DNA of 12,738 nt, from NCBI GenBank assembly GCA_021789565.1, contig JAJYJL010000088.1, positions 1-12,738 on the forward strand. The letters run 5' to 3'. The DNA is from Acidobacteriota bacterium (GTDB lineage: Bacteria > Acidobacteriota > Terriglobia > UBA7540). The notes under the pieces were generated by a model. That model made no database searches. It was not told where the DNA came from and saw only the letters and a program-made list of their open reading frames with translations. This document shows positions 1-6,330 of this stretch, one piece after another. The position numbers and the translations under genes were made by a program. Within the stretch, counting starts at the first letter, position 1. Each line of letters opens with the position of its first letter.

Positions 1-429
1 GGGCAAAGGTTTCGGAGGCGGGTTCGACACCACGCCCGCCCACATCAGACTCATCATGGCTATGGCGATGACAGCAAAACCGGCGGCGATGAGGAAGTTG
101 CGCCGTTCTCCCAGCATTACCTCCTGCTCCTCCTCGAACGTGAGCACCTTTCTGGGATCGCGAACCGTGTAGCCGAGATCGATGATGAGTTTCTTCAGCT
201 GCATCGGCGATACTTTGGCGGGCTCATATTCGATCAGCGCTTCCTCATGCGCAAGGTTCACGCTCGCGCGTCGCACTCCCTCCGTTCGTTCCAGTGCCTT
301 GGTCATGCTGGCCACGCAGAAGGAGCAGGACATGCCGCCGACCTTCAGTTGCAGCTTCTCTATCCCGCTTCCTCTGCCCAGGATGCCCAGCGCCACAGCC
401 GGGTTGTCGATTTGCTGAAGCGGACTCAT
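1..429 (-). CDS. Heavy-metal (Cu/Ag-type) P1B ATPase, N-terminal part, cut by window edge
   Basis: This is the first 143 residues of a heavy-metal P-type ATPase; the rest lies beyond base 1. An HMA metal-binding domain covers roughly residues 24-92, with the metal-binding pair in GGMSCSFC (Cys35, Cys38). After an acidic linker (FEEEQEVMLGERRN) the first membrane helix starts near residue 111 and runs to about 134. In this family the protein pumps metal ions out of the cytoplasm at the cost of ATP, and a small HMA chaperone delivers them. The ATG at 429 is preceded by AAGGA, seven bases upstream, inside the last codons of the chaperone gene; that gene's stop ends two bases before this ATG, so the two are translationally close. 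The membrane CPx motif, phosphorylation site and ATP-binding domain are not in the window, so metal specificity cannot be read directly. A P1B ATPase is very likely; copper or silver is an inference from the HMA motif and the MerR protein. Confidence 0.9.
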   Translation of the reverse strand, partial: MSPLQQIDNPAVALGILGRGSGIEKLQLKVGGMSCSFCVASMTKALERTEGVRRASVNLAHEEALIEYEPAKVSPMQLKKLIIDLGYTVRDPRKVLTFEEEQEVMLGERRNFLIAAGFAVIAIAMMSLMWAGVVSNPPPKPLP

Positions 430-431
430 GC

Positions 432-659
432 TTAGTTCCTTGTTGTTACGTCGTATCCGATTTCATGCAGCTTTGCCCGCACCTGTTCCAGTGTGGTGCG
501 CTCCGGATCGATTGAAACGGAAATACGCTGCTCCTTTGCGCTCGCATTTACCCGATCGATGCCGGGGAGACGCTTCAGCGCCCGCGCGATCCGGTTCTCG
601 CAGGATTCGCAGTGGATTTTCTGTTCGCCTGTAACAGTGAATTCGAGGTTGGTAGCCAT
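432..659 (-). CDS. Small HMA-domain metallochaperone (CopZ-like)
   Basis: A 75-residue protein made of a single heavy-metal-associated ferredoxin-like domain, the size of CopZ or MerP-type chaperones but with no signal peptide, so cytoplasmic. The metal site is HCESC (Cys17, Cys20), followed by the usual helix and a C-terminal GYDV. It probably binds a soft metal and hands it to the HMA domain of the P-type ATPase encoded two bases downstream. I chose the ATG at 659 because AGGAG lies eight bases upstream. A longer reading from a TTG at 710 would start inside the -35 box of the MerR-type promoter and translate the operator, so it is unlikely. The gene has its own metal-regulator promoter just upstream. 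The His before the first Cys and the Glu between the two differ from the classical MxCxxC site, so the metal could be other than copper. Confidence 0.9.
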   Translation of the reverse strand: MATNLEFTVTGEQKIHCESCENRIARALKRLPGIDRVNASAKEQRISVSIDPERTTLEQVRAKLHEIGYDVTTRN

Positions 660-678
660 CTCTTTCTCTCCTGTTTGC

Positions 679-710
679 AGGGTAAGCCCTGTACCCACGT
701 ATAGAGTCAA
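679..710 (-). promoter_or_regulatory. MerR-type promoter/operator of the chaperone and P-ATPase genes
   Basis: On the minus strand a -35 box TTGACT (710-705) is followed directly by an interrupted dyad, CTATAC (704-699), four bases, GTACAG (694-689), and a weak -10 box TACCCT (684-679). The spacing of about 20 bases is longer than the normal 17, the hallmark of MerR-family promoters, where the regulator bends the long spacer to activate. The layout also resembles the mer operator. The same -35, the same dyad arms and a TA-rich -10 at the same spacing occur in front of the merR gene (6195-6226). The predicted transcript start near 672 leaves a leader of about 13 bases carrying the AGGAG site of the chaperone. 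Confidence 0.8.
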
Positions 711-739
711 GAGCCGACCGCAAGTTTTCGGAGGATTTC

Positions 740-764
740 AGCAACTTCAATCATTCACGTTGCT
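740..764. repeat. Inverted repeat at the 3' end of the thioredoxin-like gene
   Basis: AGCAAC (740-745) and GTTGCT (759-764) form a six-pair stem with a 13-base loop that spans the stop codon of the thioredoxin-like gene. No T-run follows on the minus strand, so it is a poor intrinsic terminator. It may protect the 3' end or mean nothing. The rest of the 660-754 gap is occupied by the MerR-type promoter. Confidence 0.25.
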
Positions 765-1081
765 GTGTGCTCGAATGCTGCCGGGAGTTGTTGATCGGTA
801 ATCAACCCGTCCAGTCTTTCCGTTTCGTTGCCATTCCTGAATACCAGAACGGTAGGGATACTCTTCACCCCAAGGCGCCCTGCAATCGAGAGGTCGTGTT
901 CAATATCGACACGATAAACAGAAATTCGTCCGGCATACTGCTGCGCCGCGGCTTCCAGGCGTGGTTCCAATACCCGGCAGGGCGCGCAAGTTGCCTGGTA
1001 GAAATCCAGAATCACGGCTTGCTGCGCCTGCATTACTTTCGATTCAAACTCGCTGCTCGTAATTGTTCTGATGTTGGTCAT
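755..1081 (-). CDS. Thioredoxin-like protein with CAPC active site
   Basis: A 108-residue single-domain thioredoxin-fold protein. Its redox site is TCAPCR (Cys32, Cys35), where classical thioredoxin has WCGPC, and the cis-proline loop SIPTVLVF (Pro76) is intact. There is no signal peptide or membrane helix, so it should act in the cytoplasm as a thiol-disulfide reductase or holdase. The start is the ATG at 1081, four bases after the stop of the ABC ATPase gene; upstream in-frame ATGs lie inside the ATPase gene, so a longer form is unlikely. The site before the start is weak, which suggests translational coupling to the ATPase. Its place as last gene of the efflux operon suggests that it repairs thiols oxidised or capped by the metal, or reduces metal-loaded cysteines. 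The Trp-to-Thr and Gly-to-Ala changes around the active site probably shift redox potential or partner choice. Fold and active site are clear; the role is inferred. Confidence 0.88.
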   Translation of the reverse strand: MTNIRTITSSEFESKVMQAQQAVILDFYQATCAPCRVLEPRLEAAAQQYAGRISVYRVDIEHDLSIAGRLGVKSIPTVLVFRNGNETERLDGLITDQQLPAAFEHTAT

Positions 1082-1085
1082 CCGT

Positions 1086-1802
1086 TCATCTGCTGCTCTG
1101 CGGTTGAGACTGCTGCTTTGAGCCGTCGGACTCCACCATTCGCCCATCCATGAGGCGAATGACGCCATCCACTTCACTGATCATGCGGGTATCGTGCGTG
1201 ACCACCAGGATCGCCGTGCCTTGCTCCTTGCTCACCTTGCGCAGCAGCCGCATCACGCTCAGTCCGCGCTCGGTGTCGAGCGCCGCCGTAGGCTCGTCGG
1301 CCAGGATGATGGCCGGATTGTTTGCCAGGGCGCGTGCGACGGCCACCCGCTGCCTCTCGCCTCCGGAGAGATGCTCGGGGAGATTGCCGGCACGGTCGGC
1401 CACTTCCAGATACTCCAACAGTTCCATAGCGCGAGCATCCGCCTGCCGTCCGAAGATACCGATCAGTTCCAGGGAAAGCAGCACGTTTTCCTTTGCGGTC
1501 AGGAACGGGATGAGGTTCGAGAACTGGAAGATGAAACCGATCTTCTCTCGGCGAAGTCGCTGCAAATCGAGCCCCGTTCCGTTGTAGATGTTTTGCCCTT
1601 CGAGCAGCACGCGCCCTTCGCTCGGCTCGGTAACCAGCCCGAGGATCATCAGCAGCGTGGTCTTTCCCGATCCGCTCGGCCCCATGATGGCGAAAAGTTC
1701 GCCAGGACGCACCGTCATGTTGACGCCCTTCAGGGCATCCACCTGTGTGTGCCCTTGGCCATAGCTTTTGGACAGATCCGTCGCTTGAATTGCGTACTCC
1801 AT
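1086..1802 (-). CDS. ABC transporter ATPase, LolD/MacB/DevA type
   Basis: A 238-residue nucleotide-binding protein complete for its family. Walker A is GPSGSGKTT (41-49), the Q-loop glutamine is at about 93 in FQFSNLIPF, the signature is LSGGERQR (145-152), Walker B with the catalytic glutamate is ILADEP (166-171) followed by the D-loop, and the H-loop His is at 203 in VTHD. It matches the LolD/MacB/HrtA/DevA group that powers FtsX-type permeases by mechanotransmission and does not move substrate through a channel. The ATG at 1802 follows AGGAG about nine bases upstream, in the 12-base gap after the permease stop. Its partner is the permease directly upstream in the same operon. The C-terminus is a short Ser/Gln-rich tail. 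The family is certain; the substrate is not shown by the sequence. Confidence 0.95.
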   Translation of the reverse strand: MEYAIQATDLSKSYGQGHTQVDALKGVNMTVRPGELFAIMGPSGSGKTTLLMILGLVTEPSEGRVLLEGQNIYNGTGLDLQRLRREKIGFIFQFSNLIPFLTAKENVLLSLELIGIFGRQADARAMELLEYLEVADRAGNLPEHLSGGERQRVAVARALANNPAIILADEPTAALDTERGLSVMRLLRKVSKEQGTAILVVTHDTRMISEVDGVIRLMDGRMVESDGSKQQSQPQSSR

Positions 1803-1814
1803 CCGTTCCTCTCC

Positions 1815-3104
1815 TTAAGTCCCGAGCACGCTGCGCGGGTCTACTTTGGTGGCGCGCCGGATGGCCATGATACTGGCCAAAACCGCGATTACGGTGATGA
1901 CGACCAGCATCTGCACGACATCGCCACGAGTGGCCACCACTCTTCTTGGGAAATAGGGCTCGCTGGCGAACTCAAGCGTCGCCCCCAGCAGGGTGCCCAG
2001 CAATCCCATCAACACCGCCTCTTCGAGGATCATGGCGTAGATGCGGCGCGTCTGCGTGCCCAGCAGCTTCAATACCGCGATTTCCTTCAGCTTGTCCAGC
2101 GTGAAGGTGTAGGTGATAAGCCCGATAATCACTCCCGCAATGACCAGAAGAATGAGACGAAACAGCGAAAGTTGCAGCAGGATGAGCCGGTTCGATCCCA
2201 TCAGCTGCATGTTCACCTCCCGCGCGGAGGTATACACGGTGAGGTGTTTCCAGCGCTCGATTTCATGCGCCACGGTTTCGACCGGGACGCCGGGCTTGAC
2301 TTTCACTGCCACGGCATTCACCAGGCTGACATTTTCAGCGATTTGCGACGCCTGGTTTGCCAGCGGGTCACTGAGGCGTGGAGCGATCTGAGCGGCGCCA
2401 AGGACTTGCTGCCGCGTTCGTCTGCGTATGTTGCGCAGAAGATCGGGATCGGCCTCGAATAATATGTTCTGTGCGTCGTCCAGAGTCGCATAGATCACAG
2501 GGTCGGCGGTGAAAGCCACCATGTTTTTGGTCAGGCCCACGACCGTGTAGTCAAAGTCACCCATGCGGATACGTTCGCCTATCTGGAGGCCTGTCCTTAC
2601 ATCGGCAACAATTTCGTAATGGCTGGCCTCGATTCCGCGACCCGCAACGATGACCGGCGGACCGCCGATGTGCCCCGGCTCATAGCCGATCACAATAAAA
2701 CGCAGGTCATGTGGGATCGCCATCCAGCCCGGCCGCACCATGGTTCGCGTGCCGATGACAGTGTTCATATACATGAACTTCATCAGCGGCGTCGGACGAA
2801 ACGGGCGCTCCACATGCACCCAGGCCGTCGCGAGAGGGCTGGCCTCAGCGACGCCATGCATGGCCTGAATGGCGTGGTAATAGTCTTCGGGAAGCCTCGA
2901 AATCTCGACAAACGGTCCGAGCCAGTCTTTCTCAACAACCCAGAGATCCGCGCCGGTCGCTTGAATAATAGTGGCTGAGTCCAGGATGACGCCACGGATA
3001 ATGCCTCCGATGGTCAGCACCACCATCAGGATGAGCCCGACACCGATCGTCGAGGTGATGAACTTAAAGAGGTGGTAGCGGATGTCTTTGATGGCGAGAT
3101 TCAT
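1815..3104 (-). CDS. ABC transporter permease, DevC/MacB/FtsX type
   Basis: A 429-residue permease with the type VII ABC layout: one N-terminal membrane helix (about 15-37), a large periplasmic domain (about 40-300), then three helices at about 308-332, 355-378 and 395-415. Between the second and third helices lies the conserved cytoplasmic segment KLKEIAVLKLLGTQ, the coupling-helix region that contacts the ATPase. The ATPase is a separate gene downstream, as in DevBCA or HrtAB; MacB carries its own. It should sit in the inner membrane, work as a dimer and drive a membrane-fusion protein and a TolC channel. Its ATG overlaps the stop of the membrane-fusion gene by four bases (ATGA), so the two are coupled. 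In this family substrates are taken from the periplasm or outer leaflet. The substrate cannot be read from the sequence. Confidence 0.92.
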   Translation of the reverse strand: MNLAIKDIRYHLFKFITSTIGVGLILMVVLTIGGIIRGVILDSATIIQATGADLWVVEKDWLGPFVEISRLPEDYYHAIQAMHGVAEASPLATAWVHVERPFRPTPLMKFMYMNTVIGTRTMVRPGWMAIPHDLRFIVIGYEPGHIGGPPVIVAGRGIEASHYEIVADVRTGLQIGERIRMGDFDYTVVGLTKNMVAFTADPVIYATLDDAQNILFEADPDLLRNIRRRTRQQVLGAAQIAPRLSDPLANQASQIAENVSLVNAVAVKVKPGVPVETVAHEIERWKHLTVYTSAREVNMQLMGSNRLILLQLSLFRLILLVIAGVIIGLITYTFTLDKLKEIAVLKLLGTQTRRIYAMILEEAVLMGLLGTLLGATLEFASEPYFPRRVVATRGDVVQMLVVITVIAVLASIMAIRRATKVDPRSVLGT

Positions 3105-4318
3105 GGAGCGTCTCCATTCAGGGAGGACGCCGTCTGAACGCGGACTTTCTCTCCCGGTTTGAATCCCACCGGCTTGAGCACGACCTGCTCGCCGGCCTTA
3201 AGCTCGCCCTGCACTGCAACCAGAGGCGACCGGGGACTGCTGGCGACTGGTTCTACTTCCACCCGGCTTATCTTGTGACTGGCATCCACAACCAATACAT
3301 AGTGCTTATTGGTCATGGTCATGATGGCGGCGCTCGGAACAACGATTGCATCCCTCACTCCTCCGACATCGATGTACACATCCGCCCACTGCCCAATTTG
3401 GAGTTCTTTCGGAGGAAGTGGAAACGTGACCTCCACCGTCATTTCCTCAGTACCGGGGTCGGCCTGTGGGCTGATGCGGTAGACGTATCCCTGGAACGGT
3501 TGGCTCTCGCGCCCCAGTACGATGACGGTCGCGGGCTGTCCGGCGTTGAGCTTGCCGGAAAATCGCTGGTCCACAAAAGCGTTGACCAGCGTAATGCTAG
3601 GGTCCGCGACCGTCACCACCGACTCTCCAGGAACAATGGCGTCACCGGGCCGCTTGGGCAGATTGACGACGACGCCGGGCAGGTAGGTGAAGATTTTTGT
3701 CTCCGATAGATTGAACTGCTGAAGCCGGACGTCGGCCTGGGCGGCTCCAACTCCGCGCATGGCAGATGCCACGTCGGCTACTGCGGCGTCCACGCCCCTG
3801 GCTGCCGTGCGGTACTGCTCTTCGTAGGAATCGGCCTCCTCTTGGCTGACGGCTCCTGTCGCGACCAGGTGCTTTTCGCGTCCCCAAGCGCGCTGTGTCT
3901 GCCATTTTGTTGCCCGCCTTGCCTGTTCTGTCGCGCGCGCTGCCTGCACTGTTGCACGGGCCTCTTCCAGATGTGCCTGAGCACTCTGGATGGCGCGCTG
4001 AATGTCCGTGTCTTCCAATGTGGCAATCAGTTGCCCTTTATGGACGAAATCCCCTTGATCGACGAACACCTGTTCAATCCTGCCGGGAATTTTCGCGCTT
4101 ATGTCGGCCTGTTGATCGACAGCGATGGTTCCTGTTCCCTGTACTTCAGCCGTAAAATCCTGTCGTCGCACCTGCGCGACCGCCACCTGGGGCGGCGTCA
4201 GGAATTTGGCCTTCACGATGAAAAAAGCAATCACCAGAACCAATACATACAAGAGACGCTTGCCCAGCTTCCTCATGCTGTACCGGTCGCTTTCTTGCGC
4301 CTGCTCCGTTTTTTCCAT
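3101..4318 (-). CDS. Periplasmic membrane-fusion (adaptor) protein, HlyD/DevB/RND-MFP family
   Basis: A 405-residue adaptor that bridges the inner-membrane ABC pump and the TolC channel. After a short basic cytoplasmic tail a single membrane anchor lies at about 21-37. The first half of the lipoyl domain (about 72-102, with IPGRIEQVFVDQGDFV) leads into an Ala-rich alpha-helical hairpin (about 105-200), then the second lipoyl half (about 205-238, PGVVVNL and KRPGDAIVPGE), a beta-barrel domain and a C-terminal membrane-proximal domain. The ATG at 4318 is preceded by GAGGTGAG, and the gene begins ten bases after the stop of the outer-membrane gene. The 3' end overlaps the permease start by four bases. 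The family is clear; the metal-efflux role follows from the operon, since such adaptors also serve drugs, glycolipids and haem. Confidence 0.93.
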   Translation of the reverse strand: MEKTEQAQESDRYSMRKLGKRLLYVLVLVIAFFIVKAKFLTPPQVAVAQVRRQDFTAEVQGTGTIAVDQQADISAKIPGRIEQVFVDQGDFVHKGQLIATLEDTDIQRAIQSAQAHLEEARATVQAARATEQARRATKWQTQRAWGREKHLVATGAVSQEEADSYEEQYRTAARGVDAAVADVASAMRGVGAAQADVRLQQFNLSETKIFTYLPGVVVNLPKRPGDAIVPGESVVTVADPSITLVNAFVDQRFSGKLNAGQPATVIVLGRESQPFQGYVYRISPQADPGTEEMTVEVTFPLPPKELQIGQWADVYIDVGGVRDAIVVPSAAIMTMTNKHYVLVVDASHKISRVEVEPVASSPRSPLVAVQGELKAGEQVVLKPVGFKPGEKVRVQTASSLNGDAP

Positions 4319-4328
4319 GCCTCACCTC

Positions 4329-5642
4329 TTACTGTCCCGTCTCGCGCTTGAGCGATGCCGTCGCGATGGTGTGGTCGGCAAGCGCGCGATAGTAATCCGC
4401 TTCGGATTTCAGAAGCGCCGTCTGTGCGTCCAGCAGATGTTCCATAATTCCGCGTCCGTACTTTAGCTTCTCCTGCTCAATCCGCAATGCTTCCCGCGCT
4501 TCCGCAATCGATGACTGCGTGGCTTGTATGCGCGCTTCGGCATCCTGCACCTGCAGGGTCGCCGTGCGTGCCCGCTGCATCGCATCCAACCGCGCCTGAT
4601 CGGCCTTCGAGCGATCCTCAAGTTCCAGACTCTTGGCCTCCTGCACACGATGATTCAGGGGACGATCAAAGATCGGATAGCTGAAAGAAAACCCAGCAAT
4701 CGCGCCGCCCCGGTACACGGAGAAGGGGTCCGTGCTTTGCTTGAAAAAGTCCGCCGAAAACGAAATTGTTGGTCGAAGTTGTGACTTCGCCTGGTCCACG
4801 GATTTCTGCGCAACTTTCGTCTGCGCCTCCGCAAGCTGGTACTGCGTGTTTCCTGTGGAGGCGGCAAGAGCAGCCTGGTCAGGGGAAATCGTAACTACCG
4901 GATGCGGCAGCGAAGTTTGAGCGATAATTGGGGTATCAACAGGCCGCCCTATCAAGGCATTCAACTGGCCGACGAGAATCTGCCGCTCATTCTCGAGATC
5001 AATGTCCTCTGCCTGCACGTCCGCCAGCCGTGTATCGATCTTCAGCAAATCGACTCGCGCAATCTTTCCAACACTCAGCATTTGCCTTGCGATGCGTTGA
5101 CTCTCCGTAAGAGCGTCCACAGATTCCTGTGCTGCCTGGACATCCCGTTCAACTTCGACCAGTCGTGCATAAGTGGCGGAGACCTCATACTCCAGATTGC
5201 TTTCGACCTCGTGCACGTTGGTTTGGGCCAGGTCGCGTTCGGCTTCGGCAACGTGCGTCTCTGCGCCAATCCGGCCGCCGGTATAGATCGGCACCGTCGC
5301 GGTAGCAAGCCCTGTCAAATGCCCATTACCGAACGGTTGATTGGGTATGTCCGCCAGCGGAGTCAGAGGAAATCCCAGGGCGCTCTCCGTCGGCTGATTA
5401 CTTCCACGCAGCGCAGCGTCCACGTCCGCACGCGGTAATTGCTCAGCCTTGGCTGCGGCAATAGCTGCTTGTTTGGTCAGCACGCTTTGTTTTGTCGCGG
5501 CAAGCAGAGGACTGTGTTGCTTCGCATAGGCGATGGCCGCATCCAGCGTGAGCGGAGATGGCGCGGCTTGGCCCTGCGCAGCGCCGCTCAGAGCGAATGA
5601 AGCAAATGCAAGCAGGCTAATAGCTTTGTAAGGCCACCGCAC
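4329..5642 (-). CDS. TolC-like outer-membrane efflux protein
   Basis: A 437-residue outer-membrane efflux protein. A signal peptide is visible: a basic start (MRWPYK), a hydrophobic core (AISLLAFASFAL) and a probable cut after AQGQA near residue 26. The mature part starts with the family-typical LTLDAAIAYAKQHSPLL and contains two long coiled-coil repeats rich in Ala, Gln and Glu (about 130-260 and 330-437), as expected for the trimeric TolC barrel-and-tunnel fold. The start codon is GTG at 5642, chosen because AAGGAGG lies five bases upstream and the signal peptide begins right there. It is the first structural gene of the efflux operon, 135 bases after merR. With the adaptor and the ABC pair it completes a tripartite exporter across both membranes. 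The family is certain; the substrate is inferred from neighbours. Confidence 0.93.
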   Translation of the reverse strand: MRWPYKAISLLAFASFALSGAAQGQAAPSPLTLDAAIAYAKQHSPLLAATKQSVLTKQAAIAAAKAEQLPRADVDAALRGSNQPTESALGFPLTPLADIPNQPFGNGHLTGLATATVPIYTGGRIGAETHVAEAERDLAQTNVHEVESNLEYEVSATYARLVEVERDVQAAQESVDALTESQRIARQMLSVGKIARVDLLKIDTRLADVQAEDIDLENERQILVGQLNALIGRPVDTPIIAQTSLPHPVVTISPDQAALAASTGNTQYQLAEAQTKVAQKSVDQAKSQLRPTISFSADFFKQSTDPFSVYRGGAIAGFSFSYPIFDRPLNHRVQEAKSLELEDRSKADQARLDAMQRARTATLQVQDAEARIQATQSSIAEAREALRIEQEKLKYGRGIMEHLLDAQTALLKSEADYYRALADHTIATASLKRETGQ

Positions 5643-5777
5643 GCGGACCTCCTTATGCCGGAATTAAATGTCTTCGAGTTGTGACGATGAGCAAACCAGG
5701 CTGAAGGTCATCTGCCCTGCTCTTCCATCTGCCCGCACACAGGGGTAGCAGGCGGCCCACTGGCCAGCATTGATCGT
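5643..5777. other. Short intergenic gap between merR and the TolC-type gene
   Basis: No gene is visible. The gap holds the AAGGAGG ribosome-binding site of the outer-membrane gene and a nine-base direct repeat, CATCTGCCC at 5709-5717 and 5726-5734, starts 17 bases apart. I see no second MerR-type promoter and no T-tailed hairpin, so the efflux genes are probably read through from the merR promoter. Confidence 0.5.
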
Positions 5778-6188
5778 TCATGGAAAGTCCTCTCCGTCGA
5801 GATTTTCAAGGATTGGACAATCCGCCGCAGGGCCGCATCCCCGACAGCTTTTTATCAGCCGCGACAGGCTTTTCTGAATGGCCTCCAAATGTCGGATCTT
5901 TTGTTCGACGTCGGCAAGTTTTGCCTGCGCCCGCACCCGTATATCAGCCGATGTTGTATGCGCGTCGAGTCGCAAATAAAGCAGATCTTTGATTTCACTC
6001 AGAGAGAAACCCAGTTCCTGCGCACGCTTGATAAACCGAAGTCGGCGCACTGTGTCCTTCTGATAAATGCGATAGCCGGCCTCGGTGCGAGAAATGGGTG
6101 CCAGAAGCCCTTGACGTTCGTAATAACGAATCGTTTGGAGATTGACACCGCCTTGCTTCGCCACTTGACTGATGGTCAGCTTGTTCAT
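5778..6188 (-). CDS. MerR-family metal-responsive transcriptional regulator (CueR-like)
   Basis: A 136-residue MerR-family activator. The N-terminal winged helix begins with LTISQVAKQGGVNLQTIRYYERQGLL and continues with GYRIYQKDTVRRLRFI; a long dimerisation helix spans about 80-113. The C-terminal metal loop is CRGCGPAADCPILENL. The outer cysteines are nine residues apart as in MerR and ZntR, a third Cys lies between them, and CPILENL resembles the CueR end CPIIENL. At the dimer-helix position where MerR and ZntR have a sensor Cys, this protein has Ser in TTSADI, matching CueR Ser77 (HSADV), a mark of +1-ion sensors (Cu, Ag, Au). It lies directly behind a MerR-type promoter, so it likely regulates itself and the downstream efflux genes. 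The ATG at 6188 has no clear ribosome-binding site. The family is certain; copper-type sensing is probable. Confidence 0.92.
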   Translation of the reverse strand: MNKLTISQVAKQGGVNLQTIRYYERQGLLAPISRTEAGYRIYQKDTVRRLRFIKRAQELGFSLSEIKDLLYLRLDAHTTSADIRVRAQAKLADVEQKIRHLEAIQKSLSRLIKSCRGCGPAADCPILENLDGEDFP

Positions 6189-6194
6189 ACATCG

Positions 6195-6226
6195 AGGCTA
6201 AACCCTGTACTAAGGTATAGAGTCAA
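6195..6226 (-). promoter_or_regulatory. MerR-type promoter/operator in front of merR and the efflux genes
   Basis: On the minus strand, TTGACT (6226-6221) abuts the dyad CTATAC (6220-6215), four bases, GTACAG (6210-6205), followed by a weak -10 TAGCCT (6200-6195) at about 20 bases from the -35. It is the twin of the site at 679-710: the -35 and both arms are identical, and mainly the four central bases differ. The predicted transcript start falls at or within a few bases of the merR start codon, so the message may have no leader. Confidence 0.8.
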
Positions 6227-6305
6227 GGGGTTTTCACAAATCCCCGATATTTTCCGAGCATAATTTCGGGAAATCCAGATTCTGCTGACGTTGTTTGCAA
6301 AATTC

Positions 6306-6330
6306 GAGTTACAAACGTGCATTACAACTC
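6306..6330 (-). terminator. Possible intrinsic terminator at the relaxase stop codon
   Basis: On the minus strand GAGTTGTAA (6330-6322) pairs with TTGTAACTC (6314-6306) around a seven-base loop: nine pairs, two of them G-U, with the relaxase stop codon in the stem. Four T residues follow at 6302-6299. The stem is AT-rich and the T-run short, so termination would be weak. If real, it separates the mobility operon from the metal cassette. A second, looser inverted repeat (CCCGA and TCGGG) lies at about 6243-6273. Confidence 0.35.

Noticed and set aside
660..710. A longer chaperone start at a TTG at 710.
   Set aside because: The TTG is the -35 box of the MerR-type promoter, and the extra 17 codons would translate the operator. 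The ATG at 659 has AGGAG eight bases upstream.
740..764. The inverted repeat at the end of the thioredoxin-like gene as an intrinsic terminator.
   Set aside because: The stem has only six pairs, the loop is 13 bases and no T-run follows on the minus strand. Kept only as a low-confidence repeat.
1194..2462. A 422-codon plus-strand open frame across the ABC ATPase and permease genes.
   Set aside because: It is the complement of two genes with unmistakable motifs; its translation is His/Gln/Arg-rich and has no domain signature.
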